This document shows, in pieces, positions 13,801-28,654 of a stretch of DNA of 64,000 nt. A program made the translations under genes and the position numbers. A model generated the notes under the pieces. It searched no databases and was not told the DNA's origin. It saw only the letters and a program-made list of their open reading frames with translations. The stretch's first letter is position 1. Each line of letters starts with the position of its first letter. The stretch is from Caprimulgus europaeus (taxonomy: Eukaryota; Chordata; Aves; Caprimulgiformes; Caprimulgidae): the NCBI GenBank assembly GCA_907165065.1, contig OU015541.1:9558501-9622500 (forward strand), in the 5' to 3' direction.

Positions 13801-16800
13801 AATTTGCTTTGTCAAAAGAAAAAAGGAGGACAAAATATGAACTTTGGGAATTTCAGTTCTTTTTTCAAAGCATGTTATGAGGCACAGTATTTAAATTAAA
13901 GCACTTTCCCTTTTTTTTAATCTTTACAAAAGCTGAATTGATTCTTATTTTTTAAGCAGAGAGCTACATTTGGGTGGGTATTTTTATCTGGTGCTATTAA
14001 TTTCAGAGAAACAGAACCTCTCAAAGCAATACTGAATTATTACATTCTGTTTTTAAAACAATCTAACCTAAGCCTGCAAAATCTGCAGATAGGAATGAAA
14101 ATAATCCACTTTTCAAACTTTTACTGACTGCTCTAACAACATCTTCATTTTTCAACTTATATTCTCTATGAAATGCATATATTGAAGACAGTAATACAGC
14201 AGGTAAAGAATGAAATGTCTCTCCTGCCAACAGTGACTCCAGAATGTGCAAAAAAAAAAAGTACACTATGATGAAAAAGTACCAAGCTTGGCAAAGAAAA
14301 GAAACAGCATAGTTTTAATTAATTTCATATAAAAAATATTAATCCATTTTATATTGTATAAGGGGAGGGTAAAGGTTATGGAAGCAAAAGAAACAGGCTT
14401 TCTGATGAGTATGATGGATAAAATGAATTTACAAAAAGCAGTTTGACATACAATTAATAGTGAAATTGTTGGGTGGGGTAATTGCATTAAAATAATATCA
14501 ACTATTTTGGCTTTCAGGTAACAGTAGAGTATCAGTTTATACACAGTAACTCTTAATGTAACACAGTGGAATGAGTGCAACCGACAGCAGGGTAGTAACA
14601 AGACAGTCAAAAAGTACAGGAAAACTGAGTGGCACAGCAGCTATAATAAAAGAACCAGTTTCACAGCTATGTAGTATCAGCGTTAAGGAATGACCAAGGC
14701 TGGCACCATCAGCAGGCTGATGCTTGCCAAGCGTTTCAAAGAGGAGAAGCTCTGGCTGAGAACTGGAGTTGGGGTAGGGGCACTGGTATCAGAAACTTTC
14801 CTTCAGTTAACATAAATCAGCAAAGGAATTAAGTTCTCTGCCAGTATCTGTTACCTACCTCAAGGGGTACAGGCTGGTCTTCAACATGGTCACACACTCT
14901 TGTCCCCCTGGAGCTCCTACAAACCATCACCCTGACACTTCCAACTCCCACACAAATAAATTAGAAAAATAATTACATGCAATAATCTATCTAGACCCAG
15001 CAGCATCTGGATTGGGTGAGTAACCCTAGAGATCTTGTTACACATTCACATCATTCACAATACATTAATCTGGCTGCCAGTACAAGTAATTGCTTAAGAA
15101 TTAACTTGGGTATTTCTAAAGGCACCTTACCCTTCATACAAATGAAAGCTCTGTCATTTAGTGAGCCTTACAAAAGATACAGTAACTGAAGGGACATTTG
15201 GATTAAACAAGAAATTAGTGTTAGACCCTAAGGGAATGCATCTGCCATAAGTAAAAGAGATCTAAACATAAAGCACTATGATAATTTATAAACAGAGAGG
15301 TTGCCTCTCCACAAAGTTAATAGGTAACGAACACTAAAATTTCTTGTTTTGAAAAACTAGTTACTAAATAATGAGGCCTAGATTTCACACAAATTAAATA
15401 TGTAACCCGTGCCTGAGCTATGCCTCAATAGCAGAATAGTCCAGTCTATTTTTCTGAGGACAATGTGTGACTCCAACACTGCAACAAAAGTCATTCAGTT
15501 GGGTGTAACAGCAGTCTGAAACGTTGGCAAGTTTGCTGTGTGTTACATAACACAGGGCTTTCAATTTGGCTTTGCTTCCATCCAGAACTGGTGAGTGGTG
15601 GTGATGTTATGAACGAAATGAACGTAGATTTATTTCTCCTTGTTTTCTTTTAAATACCAATATGCGTCATTATTCCTTTTACAACCACCAACATCTTGTG
15701 CTATGATACGTCCCCTTGCTTTTTTAATAAGAAGCAAATGTGTTACAAATATTCCAAGCACAATTTACAGACCTTTAGTCTAGAGAGCAGGAGAGAGAAA
15801 GGAAGTGAATTAACATTTATGTCAGTTCCCCTTCTCACCTGTTTGCATAAATGCTCAGAGGGCACTGCAGGCCTGATTTCAAGGGGAATGATGGTTGGAG
15901 AGGCAGGGAGGCAGTCATCTGTGAAAGCAAACACAAGATAGGGATGGGAAACCATTCACTGGGAATAGCAGTGAGATGAAATCACTGGTGTGTAAGTAAA
16001 CTGCAGCACCCACTGGGGAACTAGGAATCACCATGGGCAAGCTGAAAACTATAAAGAACTGACAAAAACAGGATCATCTCAGCCAAAATGGAAGAGAAGC
16101 TTGGAAAAGAAAACCAGCTGTCTCTGCAGCTTTTGTTGTATCTAGAACAAAGTCATAAGCTTATTTTCTTGCGTTGATAGAGCCATTTCAGATCCTTAAG
16201 AAGTAAGCTGCGACAGGAAACAATATCTCCTGGCCCTTGTCAGTCTAGGGAGCAAAGGGCACTATGATCAGTGAGTGGGCAGCTGCCATTCAAGTAGAAC
16301 ACATGGAACTTAGGTATTTGGGGAAAGGCAACATAGATCTGCACACAGAGATGGACAGACAACCTCTTTGTCACTAGCAGGAGAGTGTGTCCACATCCAA
16401 ATGCATCAGGCCTCTTGTATCTTTGAAATCTAGAACCAGGATTTCAGACCCCATTTGATTACAAACTGAACCACTGCTGGACAAGAAATAATTTAAAGAC
16501 AGCCTGTGGATTATTACCAGTAGGATATGAAAAACTTCAAAAGTTCTGATAGCAATAATTCTTCAATTTGTCCAATATTCTGTTTTTTTTTACCATGTCA
16601 GTTTTACTCATAATCACATACCATAACAGACTTCAAAACATAGTAAGTCACTTGGGAATTCTTCCATCTAAGGGATTAGCAGGGGATGTGCAGGAACAAC
16701 TCTTGGAACTATTAAATAAACTAAGCAACAATCAAAAAAGAGTTTGGCTTTGATTTTAGAATATTCCCTCCTCCCAGAACATCGTCCCTATGCTTCAAGA

Positions 16801-19800
16801 GAATCATAACCATGAATGGGAATGAGGCATCCAGATTCTTTAATTGGCTTCAAGGTCTCAACCTGAAAGTCTTAGAGTAATTTCTTCCTAATCCTATCAA
16901 ATCGTACTGAACCCACAGATTTTTACCTGTATTTTGAAGAAAACAGAAGGCTGGACTTTAATTTGCAAGCAATTGCATTTTACCTGGAAAAGATCTGTGA
17001 CAATAACAAGTTTTCTACATATACCATATCAACTTACAACTTTCAGAGTCAGACAATAATGATGTACAGTATCTGAACACACTGCAGCACATTCTCAATG
17101 AAATTTACAATATGGACAAGCATACATAAGAATCAACTGTAGCATGCCAAGTCAGGCACACGGTCACAACATTCTGCAAGGCTGCAAGCACACTTACAGA
17201 CGCTCCTATTCAGCCACTTCATGTGCAACTACCTGACAGGCACACAGAAGAGCTTTGCTTGCAAACTGTTGAAAATTCTTCCTGCTAACTACAACCAAAC
17301 ATATGACTCAACTTTTTTTTCTTAAGATTAAATCTTATGCAAAAATGTTTCACAACATAAATGTCCTCAAAAGAATCAATAAGGATCATAATTACAGTCA
17401 TTATTTGTAGCCTGACACCTGAAAAATTTCAAGAATATTTATTTTATTGTTGGTTTAACTAAGGCACAGAGAAACAGTTAATATAAAATCAAAGTAAGTC
17501 AATGGAAGACTCCTAAGTGACTTCTTGGTGACCTAAGGGCTATAGAGTCATTAGTCCTCATTCCCTTCCCAGCAGTAAATTATTCTTCAAAAGGTAAAAA
17601 GCTAACTTAAAGCTATCATGTCCCTGACAAGGGTAATATCCTTTATGTAACCTCTTCAGTTTGCCTATCTGTACCAAAAGCGCTGTGTGCATCACTGGAG
17701 CCTTTAAAGAGCAGGAATGCACAGAAGGTCAAGACCTAAAATACATGTTTCTCTCCAGCCTGCAGATAAATGAGAGCAAGTTTTCTCAGCACAGGCTTAA
17801 CAGTGAGCCCTCTAACCTTTATCCTTCATATCAAAACCAATATAAATTTATAGCTGGGACACGAAGATGAAAGGAAATTAAGAAATATTTCTAGCATCTC
17901 CAGAAAAGAAGAAAGTGTTTACTTCCCCAAATAACTGCCATCAAAACATAAAGTCATGGAGGAAAAACACTGAACTATTGTAAGAACTGAGTTAAAAACA
18001 AGATAACGAAAGTGCAATACTTGAGCAGGTGAAAATATTGTTTAACACCTTAATAAGAGTTTCAACCAGATTCTAAAGTTCCCACAGAAAAAACTTTATG
18101 AAAAAATGCATCTAAAACTGTGCAAGCAATGACAACTTTAATTTATAAAGTATTTTTAGTACCTCCAGAATAATTTTTATTTGTACATTGGTCCAGAATT
18201 TTCATGTCAAATATTCTGAGAACTAAGAACTTCCATGCTTTCACAGAAATGTTTTGACTTTAAAAAATATCTTCTGGAGGGATAAATAAGATGTAGAAAG
18301 CTTTCTTTATAATAATTTTCATTATAATGTTAATAGCTATTCTGTTGCAGAGGAGCTCCAAACCTTAAATGCATGCATTTTTTAATTTAAAGTTAAGAAT
18401 AATTTTTTTGCTTCCAAATTAATATTGGAGCTTTAAGCAAAATTCTGCATTAACTTTCTTCTCTGAAAGCTTCGCCATGATCTGTCCGAGAACAAGATCA
18501 GAACTAGAGTCCCTGCTCCAAGGAATTTGGATGTATTAACATTACAATGTCTATGTAGCACAGATAGAACTACATAAAATTATATTATTTCAGCCACATC
18601 AGGTGAAACTCACTATAGAAGACTTGAATGACACCAGCCCTCCAGGCAGAGGTGAGTTTTACTCACAAGTCTCAGGTTATTTGCAGCACTGTAGGTTTCT
18701 TTTTGATACCTTCTGGATGATTGCTTAAAGCTACTTGCTTTAAAAGCAAGAACACTGTGGAGAGACAGCTGAGGAACTTTATTAGAAACCACTCAGCAAA
18801 GCCCAGAAAACACGTATATCAGTTCAAATAACGTCACTGGAGTTTCAGTGCTTAACCCAAACAGGTACGGAAAGAGGGTGTAGGGTGGAGATGATAGAAA
18901 AGAACACAGTGTGTTCTGCTCTTTCTTCTTCACAAACACCCTAAAATCTGAATGTATGAAGACTACAGAGGAGTCAATAACTTTTTTCCCTCATATTTAA
19001 CAAATAACATATAGAGCATGTTTATACTAGAATTATTTGTCCCAAACAGCAGAGAGCACACCTGTCACACAACATCTGTGCTGCTGCCTTGTGCTGTTGC
19101 CAAATGGTGTCACGTTTAACATCACAGCATCATTGCTCTTAAAATAAGTGCAATATCAGGATACAAGTGTTGGTCCCATATGGAAAAATCCCTAGAATTG
19201 AGAAGCTGCAGATCTTTTTATAAGTTCTAATTTGCTTTTCTTCTACAGATAAGAAAAATAGCAAGTGAGGTAATAACAGCTGAGGATGAACAACCAGTGT
19301 AAAATCACTGCATCCACTGAAGCCAGAGGTAACTCTGCTTTGAAGTAGCAAACTTTCCGTCATACCACAGTAGTACTCGATCAAACACCGCTCAGGAAAT
19401 AAAACCCCATAGGTCAAAAAAACCCCAAACATCCCAAATGACAGTATGTTTTCAAAGATTTAATTCATCCATGTTTCAGTTCTATTGTTTTATGCACCAT
19501 ATGTTTGCTGTTAAATAAGATAATAGAATTAATTTCAATTCTTTCCTGAACTGAGTGGAAAAAAGACAATATTTATCCATCTACAAAGAACAAAATTTTT
19601 AAAAATGGCTGTCAGACTTTAAAGAGGGTGAAGAAAACACCAAGCATATAAAGAGAGGAAAACCCTCTATAAAATATGTCTTTAAAATGGCTTTGGGAAA
19701 CAAATCTTCAAACTAATTTTTTTCTAAAGAAAAGGCTTATTCTGCACATTACCCCTGTAAACAATACAGCAGTCATGGTGTTGTACTTATTTCCCCCTAT

Positions 19801-22800
19801 GATGTTCCTTTTGCTGTGATTTGCTAAAACTCTTAAAATGTGTGTGACTTACTGTCAAATTGTCCTTTGTTGCCTTCTCTCTGCAATGGTTCACATATTC
19901 AGCAATCTTAGGAATTATTTTGCCAGCAACACAAAGCAGCAGCAGAACTCTGCCTGTTGAACTAAAAGAACCACTTGATCCCATATCATATGGGTACAGG
20001 AACAGTAAGGCCAGATATTCTGGACATATAATTACAGTGAAACAAACACATTAATATTGAAAGGGCAATATATGGGATCTGATCTTGGGTAAGCCCCTGT
20101 AGATAATTATATGAGACAAGATGAATTTTGAAATAGAACCAAAGTTCCAAATCCCCAAATCACTGTGAAATGAATCCACTTGGCATCTGTCAGGAATACT
20201 CAGTGCCAGACAGAATGGACCGGCATGATCTGAAAAGCTAAATACAAAATTACTTGAAAACTTCAAGTCACTCCTAAAGAGATACCAAGGTCGATGCTTT
20301 GTGAGTCATCTGATAAGGAAATGAATCAGCTTAGCACCCTTACACACCAGAAAAGTGTGAGAAATGGCATTCCCATCACGGGCTTTTTCACTGCAGTTGT
20401 CAGGTAATTTTGGACATCATCTCCAGAACCAATATACCTGATATTATGTGAAAGCCATGTAAACCGAGTGTTCAGGAGAACAGTATCTACCAGGATAAGA
20501 AACATCCAAACAAAACAGCACAAAGAGTTTCCAAATCAGTACATTTTCCCAGCACAGTGCTCCTTACAATTATTTAAGGACAAAAAAGTGCATCTTATCC
20601 TTCACCTGATGCCAAATTTTTTAGGGTTGTACTCTGCTCAGAGTTGATTGAGCAAAAAAGATTCTTGGTTTTGCCTTACAATTTTTTTCCAGTAACTTGG
20701 GTAAGTTTTGAATCAGCTCTTTAAAAATAGGGAATAAAATTAGAATAAAAAGAGCAGCAGAGGAGACTAGCTGCTACATTTGGAACACCTTTTTTTTAAC
20801 TCAGGAATTAAATCACAATTGTTTTAGTATTTAAGCATGAGCATAGATGAGCCGTCATCCTACTGGCTGGAGATTTTATTTCCTAAAATAGCTTCTCAAA
20901 TGGAAACACTTAAAATCCACTTTGAATGCACAGCTGAGTCATAAGTATGTTTATTCTTATTATTTTTGTCATAATGTACCTTAAAGTTGAAAAATGCTTG
21001 TTGAACTATTTGTACTGGGATAGAAATAAAGAAATGGCTTTTTTTGTTGTTCTTATTCCCTCTGGTGATCACCTTATTCCAATTTTGCCCTGCAATCCCT
21101 CTGCTAGCTTATCAGCATTGTATCTTTCTAAATGAAACTTGTTACTTGTCTTCCTGGGGGCAATTAATTTTTTTCTTGTTTGGTCTGTGTTTAAATAAGC
21201 TATTGATTTTATTTTCAAGGTAATTTAAGGTGGGAATACAGTTCTTATTTGATAACTACCAACCTAATGTGCTTTGAGTAAACAAATTTTATGGTTTCAA
21301 TTTGTTATTTTTGTCATCAAAATCGACCAAGCAGCAACTACTACTCATGCAGCTGGATTTGGAGACTAAATGTGCGTAGTAATAAGCAACATTAATAATT
21401 CAGTAAAGTGTTACCCATGGCTAAATAATTACAAGAGATTGGACATAACACTCTATGGTGGTACAAGAAGCTTGTCATTAAAATATACCCTAAAGCAGGT
21501 GACAATGGGGTAGCTGCATACACAAAATTAAATACCATACATTTTTAGAGGCCATACTTTTATTATATGAGACTAATTTCTGCTACAGGTGCTGTATGAG
21601 GATGTCCACCTGAATAATGTTTCCATCAGCTGCTGGATTGCTCAGAAGTCAGAAATAGTTTGCACAAGCTGTCCTTTTGAGCACCTGAAGGCAGTCAGAC
21701 ACAAAAAAGGGTGGAGACAGACCAAGATAAACTATCACTATGCACATTTTTAACCTCCATGTTTTCTACAACTTTAGAGGTCTAAGCTGTTCTCATTTTC
21801 CTAGTAAGTACTCCTAATATCTATGTTTGTCTGTAAAGCACATTTTTAAAGTGTATTACTAATTCTAGGATAGGTCTCAAACTGCCTGAAGCTTTTACAT
21901 GCCATAGAATGAAAAGTAACATCCTCCACACTACCAGACTTTCCTTTTGGAAAATAGTAGTAGCTCTTTAGTCCATCTTTAACAACACGTTGCTCAGTTT
22001 TTCAAAGAAAAACAGTAGAATCCTGTTTTTCTTGACACTTAAGCATGGCCTAAAACAAACACCACCAGTAAGCATTTTCAAATGCTATATTCATATTTTA
22101 AATTTCTTCTTGTAAAATCATATTATTCCAAATATTCATAATGTAGAATTAAAGCATCCATAGTAATGATGGTATTGCCTGCATGGTATTGCTTAGCTGC
22201 TGCATCGAAAGCCTGGAAGGAAAAGTTATATGAGCAGCTCCCTTTTCCTTCTCCTCATGCCTTTAAATGACATTACCAACATCAGCCAGAGTCCTCCACC
22301 CAACTGTTCTATGCTTGTCCACAGTGTTGCCAGCTTATCACACCATAGCACGTTAACACCACACTTCTGAGAGTGGTAGGGAGAGAATGAGTAGGCATAC
22401 TCATGAATTTTCAAGATGTGGACTTGGCAATACTACCACTTTCACTTTAATTTAGTGCTTCATACTAAACTCCTCACACAGGCTTAGAAAATGAAAAGGC
22501 TGTTTGCGAAAATAATATCCTTTGCAGCAAAATTCCAAACTTTTGAAATAAAAAGGATGTTATATTGAAAACTAATTACTGCATTCTGATACTGCAGTCT
22601 GACTAGTTAGCAGCTTAAAATGTGACATTATTGTAAATAAATGCATAAAAACGTAATCTGAGAAACACAGTTGTCTATAAATCTGAAAGTGGTAATGAAA
22701 ATGAAATGAAAAACAGAGAGGAATTTGGAGATTACATAAAATCTTAAAGCTGCATTGAAGTTCACTCTGCCAACAATCTTAGATGAAAGTGACCTTCAAG

Positions 22801-24150
22801 GATAATAAGTCTCTCCCCTCATCAACAGGTGAGAATTTTTTATACTGAAAAGGAAAGAATGTAATCATTATGGCTACTTTTAAAAATAAAAAGTTAAGGA
22901 ATTTGCCACTATATGTGGAAAGGAAAATATTAAATAAGTTGCAAAGACTGTGAGCTTTTCAGGTGAAGGACAGTTTCAATAAAAAAGTAATACCCACAGT
23001 ACAGGTATTATACGTCAGGTCACTCAAACTTGCTAAATTGAGACATTCAGGTGACACAGCTCATCTGACTATGTCAGAATTGGAGGCAACTGGTGCCAGT
23101 GTAGTTTGTGAAACAGTAAAACAAGCTGTAGTAGACATGGCTTTGCTGTGCCTCAGTCAGAGTAGGTAGCTCTTATTAAATAAACTGAAAAGCAAAAAGA
23201 AAGAAAAAGCTTTCGAAAGCAGTAGTTGTTAATTTTGTTGTCCTTTGATTAAAAAAAAAAATCCACAAACAAAAAACTGAGATGATAAAAACTTTGATTT
23301 CATGGAGATTGATCTTATCATCATCTTACTCCTACCTGACATTTGTCTGGGAGAAGAAAATGCCTGAAACGTAAGTAAATCTGCACACTTAGTGTGAATC
23401 CTTTCATGAGAAAATTCTGTTTCCTCCCAACGTTTCTTCCTTCTATTTAGTAACAAAAAAGCAGTAAAATTTTATAATCATACAATAAAATTTTAGAACC
23501 TTTTCAATAACTAGCTTTGCATTTAAAAAAAAAAAATGAAGCCTTCAGTAAGGTCACTGACATTTAATGAATTATGAAGTGGTTCTTTCAGAGCATTCCA
23601 AGCTGGTTGTCTTGCTAGCCTCATTAGGATTTTTACATCTAGAATATCAACCCTTTGATAATATCTACTTAGTCTTGTTTTCTATCTGACAGCTGTCACA
23701 GAGGAATGAATGGAATATTTTAAGATCTTTACTGGAGACAATTTTCTTCACATCATTTTGAAGAAATTTCATGATTTGTTGGGTAAATTCTATGCTCACT
23801 AGGTTCTTTAAGTGGTACTCTCATCCAATGCAGTCACTGTAAGCATGCCATGAATGAGCAAATGTTAATTACTCTACAGAGTTTTTGAAGACCAGATCTT
23901 TTGCCTAACACTGTACCCTGCATGCTGTTCATTATCAGACATAAAACTGGAATAGTTCTTCGTTATGTACTAAGCTGCCAGCAGATTGTAGTTAATCACC
24001 CAGAGCATTTTAAGTTTGACTTATTGTCTTTATATGTAAATATAATATAAAAGTTAGAATATAGATGGTAGCTAAGTTCAGAGTACACAGCAAGAACACC
24101 AAAACATCCTGCTTACAAAGATGTCTGCAGCCATCAAATCATATTTTGCT
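7860..24150. other. Long non-coding stretch, no recognisable gene
   Basis: About 16 kb in which I see no convincing exon, RNA gene or intact transposon. The longer frames have no recognisable domains. Examples are the 101-codon frame at 9154-9459 and the 114-codon minus frame at 14266-14610, which is just AT-rich and hydrophobic. There is a short CA tract at 12021-12050, and there are scattered homopolymer A/T runs, for example 13689-13701 and 14250-14260. The segment near 11640-11830 has a homeodomain-site-like texture and is listed among the findings. Confidence 0.6.
12021..12050. repeat. Short CA-rich simple repeat
   Basis: An imperfect (CA)n tract with AAACAAGAGACAGACACA at its right end. 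It is a typical short degenerate vertebrate microsatellite with no further function apparent. Confidence 0.7.
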
Positions 24151-24159
24151 ATAATGCAT

Positions 24160-24332
24160 CACAGAATCAGAGTGTCAGGGGTTGGAAGGGACCTCGAAAG
24201 ATCATCCAGTCCAATCCCCCTGCCAGAGCAGGAACACCTAAATGAGATCACACAGGAAGGTGTCCAGGCGGGTCTTGAATGTCTCCAGAGAAGGAGACTC
24301 CACACCCTCCCTGGGCAGCCTGTTCCAACCAC
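24160..24332 (-). repeat. CR1 LINE fragment, well preserved 3' end
   Basis: About 170 bases match the reverse complement of the CR1 3' region. From left to right they carry the CACAGAATCA tail, GGTTGGAAGGGACCTCGAAAG, ATCATCCAGTCCAATCCCCC, the GAGCAGGAACACCTAAATGA segment, GGTGTCCAGGCGGGTCTTGA and CTCCCTGGGCAGCCTGTTCC. Agreement with the common avian form is high and two CpGs are kept (24194, 24270), so it is younger than the other copies in the window. The 93-codon plus-strand frame over this interval is an artefact of the repeat. The copy is 5' truncated and non-coding, and no target-site duplication is obvious, which is normal for CR1. Confidence 0.95.
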
Positions 24333-27300
24333 CATCACTCAACCTCCATCAGTCCTAGGTATGCAGATGTATGTAACAGTTTTTCAAGAAAACAGATGCT
24401 AATTTACTAAAAGCAAGGCCATCAGGAGTCACAGTTACATCTTCAGAAGTTTTCTCACTCCAAATGTTTACAATAATTTTGTAAATTCCATCAATAAAGG
24501 ATTTATCTTTGTATGCATACATACAAGCATTGCACACATTCACACATGCAAACTCACACTTTCTAGTTAAAGTGCAGCTGCCCTACCTGAACGCTCTAAG
24601 TCCCAATCAGCGTACAGTAAAACTGCAAGAATTACATATTTCTGCATTAATTTTGCAGCTGATATGCTAAAGAAAAAGTTGAACAATATAATAATGCCTT
24701 ATAGAGACAGGGCAAGCACTGTGTGAACCTGGAAAGCAGTGGGAAAGAAAATGAAGACAATTGTGGATGGTGGTTTCCTTCCATCACACAGGTTTTGACA
24801 TCAGAAAAAGGCTTGGTTTAAACTACAGTTTGCTGGGAGTTCTGCTTAAATAAGAAACAAAGTGTAGGCTGAGGTTCATCTATCATGGAATTGGCAAATG
24901 CTGCATGGAAGAAAAAATACAGTTTCTTCAAATAAGGTCAAAGAATGAACATTAATGAGTGGCATGTTACAAAGGCAATTCCTTTAAAAAGCTATGCTTT
25001 GAAAGGAAGACTTTCAAAATTGTTCAGCATTGATCCACACTTGACTTCATAAAGTATCAGTTCAGTTTGGATGAAATAAAGCCAGATGACCACTTCTGAA
25101 CATTTCAGACTGATTTTCTTACAATATAAAGGTGTTTCTGTTGGCTGTCAAATAGAGTTCCTATAGTTCTAACACTAAGAGTATAGTCTTCATAGTTTTC
25201 TGGAATCTTATATGCATGCTTATACAGTTTCTCTGATACACAAGTGCATATTCTTTCATTTATTATTTGTAGATATTTTAAAGGATCATAAAGAGGTGTG
25301 GAAAGACCACAACCTACAGCTGACTATTTTACCAAGGAATGCACTGGTTGTGGAGTACTCAAGATAAAATTACAACGATAAGGTGGATGATGCAGTCTTG
25401 AAAATGTTCAGCCAGTAGCCATTCATAGCCAGGAGACTTGCAAGGACAGTTATTAAAGTCACTGCAAAGGCAACTAACAGCACCAGGTAGTTCTGCATTT
25501 ATCTGTATTATTCTCCTAACATGCTTTAGTAGAGTGGAGAAGCAAGCAAAGGACTAACAGCAAATAGCAGAAAGGCCAGGTAGGCATTCTTCTTTATGTA
25601 CCCAAAACCATAAGCTCCCTCTACTGGTACAGCTGAATTAGCAGATGCTGATAATGGTCCCAGATCCTGTAGATTTAGCCCTACACATAACACTATTGCT
25701 TCTGTGTTGTCACAAACAACGTTGACTTTTCACTTCTACAGTTTTCTTTTAATCCTAGTAACAACAACAAAAAACAGTCAATGAAAGGTCGTACAAATTT
25801 CAAATCTATTTCCCTAACAGATCCATAGATCTTCAGCATTTGGACTAGCTATCCTTTTTTTTTTTTTAAATAATGTTTATTCCCAAGACTCTATAATGTT
25901 TTCACAAATGCTAGTTTCAAGTTCACCAAAAAACCAGTGATGCTTGTCAATGATAAGACAGGGCTCTGTTATCTGCAGTACTACTGAAAAACAGAATCTC
26001 ATCCAAATATGCGATAGCACAAGAAGCTGATAAAGGGTAACATATGTGGTCAATTCAGGTCATTAAAGTTTGTGAAACATTAGTTAAGCCAAAGAGCAAA
26101 AGTACCAGTTAAAATAAACTGTAAAAAGCTCAGGCAGTAGCTTATACACACAAGTGTATATTGCACAGTGATCAGTCAGTCTTAAATCAAGATTTTCTCC
26201 AAACTCTGCCCCCTACAACCAGTCAAGCTATTCATTCACACAGATAGGAAAATACCCATACCTTTAAAAAAGCCAAAACTTTTTGCAGTACTTTTTGCTA
26301 AATATTGTACATTTTTACCTCTAAGTGAAGTAGTCTGGTCCACTCTTGTTAGCCTTGTATCTTCAAAAGCATTTCTAAACTTACCTTTTACTCCATAAAA
26401 TACGAGGTGCAAAGTCTATAGTATGTTTGATCCTCAAATTTGTGCCTGGAGTCTTTGGATATCCCTTGTACAGCACAGGCACAACGCGTGAGCATCAGGA
26501 GTGCCGCAGCACAGGAAGTGGTAAGAACACTGCCAGTGTGTATATCAGTGAAAACTGGCTCTGCAAGGTCTGAATGTGCTACCTGGAAAGCTCCACCCAT
26601 TGATGAAATAGGAACAAGGTGGCGCTTTGGTCCTCAAACGCCTCTATATGATTTGACAATCACCACAATCTATTTTGACAAAAAGCAGTGGAGTTGAACA
26701 GTATTAAGCTTCTGTACAACCTCAGACAAGTGAAAAACCATAGGATATTTATATAATTTGGTACCAACTGAAGACAGTTTTACAGCTCTTCCAAGCCTCT
26801 CCTGAGCAGCACACCTGGCATCCAAAGGTGTCACTTAATAACACAACAGATAAAAAAAACCCTAGAAAATCAGAAGACAGCAACAAGTTTAGGTGGAGGA
26901 TATAACAGTCACTCCAGATTGCTATCAGTGCTCAAAAACCCTTCCACAGACCACGTGCGAGGAAGAGCTAAAATATAGCAAAGCATTCTTTAGGAAAGCA
27001 TAAAGGAAGCATTCAGATCCTTCAGCAAACACATTGGTTCCCAGGGCTTTATGACACTGTCTGATTATAGGACTCTGGCAATGAGTAGTGCCCTGAAACA
27101 ACATTCACTACTGAGGTGGTTTTCATACAAAGTGAAATCTTTCCAGTGCCCCCAAAAGAATGGCTAGGAAGGGCTTGCCTGACACTACAGTACTATTTAA
27201 TGTTATGTTGAAAACCTTTAAATACCTTATAATATGTAAAGCTATTAGGTTTTAAATAGTCACTTTATTCCCTAGAAAAATAATTTATGAAATACAGCTC

Positions 27301-27654
27301 ATCTTAGAAGTTATTTCCTAAATACTGATGTTTTGGACAAAATCTTTCCCATTGTAATTCGGATTCCTTTGTGGCATGCTAGCTAGAGGTTATGGTCATG
27401 TCCTAAGCTTTCATCTAAAAGAGAGATTAAGTCCAACTTTTTATTTTCTTAAAGGTAATGACAAGTAGGATTTGCACATTTTTAATCACTGGTTACAAGC
27501 ATTTCTTTATAGAGGATATTTGCCTGCTTTGGGTATCACAGTAACAAAAGACCCACACAACACTTTCCTCCAGACTGTAGTATGGAAATGATAAGGAGCG
27601 TTCACTATGTGCCTCTGTGATAATGAATTAAATTTTAGCATGGAAAAGCAAAGC

Positions 27655-27765
27655 ATTTAAAGATGAAATTACTTTTCCAAGATTGCACAGCAAATCACTA
27701 ACATAATCAGAATTAAGACTGAGAATAAATTTTTCAATCCTAAGCCTCTGGAACATGTGTTTTTG
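27655..27765 (+). repeat. Possible MIR/CORE-SINE fragment
   Basis: The run from AAAGATGAAATTACTTTTCC through CCAAGATTGCACAGCAAATC and on to AATCCTAAGCCTCTGGAACA follows the order of the 3' half of MIR-type tRNA-derived SINEs (the gradient 'gatgagg...ttgcccaaggtcacacagc...' region). It is strongly diverged, and I read it by eye without an alignment score. Such elements are ancient in amniotes and are present as fossils in bird genomes. It could also be unrelated AT-rich sequence. Confidence 0.4.
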
Positions 27766-28654
27766 TGGTAAACTGTGACTCTACAGCTGCATAGCTCACT
27801 GGTACTGTAACAGTCCTCATTTACATGCAGCATTATTGACAGGAAGAGGCAGAGACTATGCATCTGCAGCTCAATTCACTGGACTTTCCAAATAGGCCAA
27901 TAAAAATATGGTAATTTTATCTACATTGGGAATTAAATTCTTAGACAATTGGTATTCATATATTTTGAGAGCCTGACAATATATATTTAAGCAATTCCAG
28001 CTAATGCCAACATTATTGCATAAGCTGTTCTGTCCATAATTTACTAAAATTTACAACTATATATACAAAAATTAACTAAACAAAAAAAAAAACAACAAAA
28101 AACCTTTCAGGCAAATATGAACCTAGCAGACTCTAGAGAACTCTCAAGAAATTTACTTCAATCATATTAGAACAGTTGCACAAAAGGAACCACATGCAGT
28201 GGCATTAACTGGTAGGTAATTTATACATCTAGAAACACACAGATAGAAAAATTACGTATTTGATTATTTACTTATTCAGATGTTCTGCTTCTTGCACGCA
28301 TCTCAGCTCCTCAACAGGGTACCAGCAAAGACAGGTGGAGAAACAGGCACCATAACATTTACAGAATATAACAGTTCTTATTTTTTTTTTAAACTTCACA
28401 ATAGCTTAAATTATTTCTACACTTTAGTACTGATGTACAGTTCCTCCACATTCAGACTCTGTACCCTGTAGCTTCCTCCAGACTACATGTGGTAAAAGAG
28501 TGACCACCATAATCTGTCTTTCATTAACATGCAGCACAACAGTAGATGCCAGAACTTTGATGGGGCAGTCATAAACGTCAGTTCAGCCTAGTGCCTGGAG
28601 GTTTCATAGTCCAGTGCCAGCATGAACTGATACAAGAAGCATAACTATCTCCAG

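Noticed and set aside
14266-14610. 114-codon minus-strand frame, strongly hydrophobic.
   Set aside because: The composition follows from AT-rich codons (Leu, Ile, Phe). No domain, splice site or conserved motif could be seen.
24121-24402. 93-codon plus-strand open frame.
   Set aside because: Most of it is antisense reading of a CR1 LINE 3' end.
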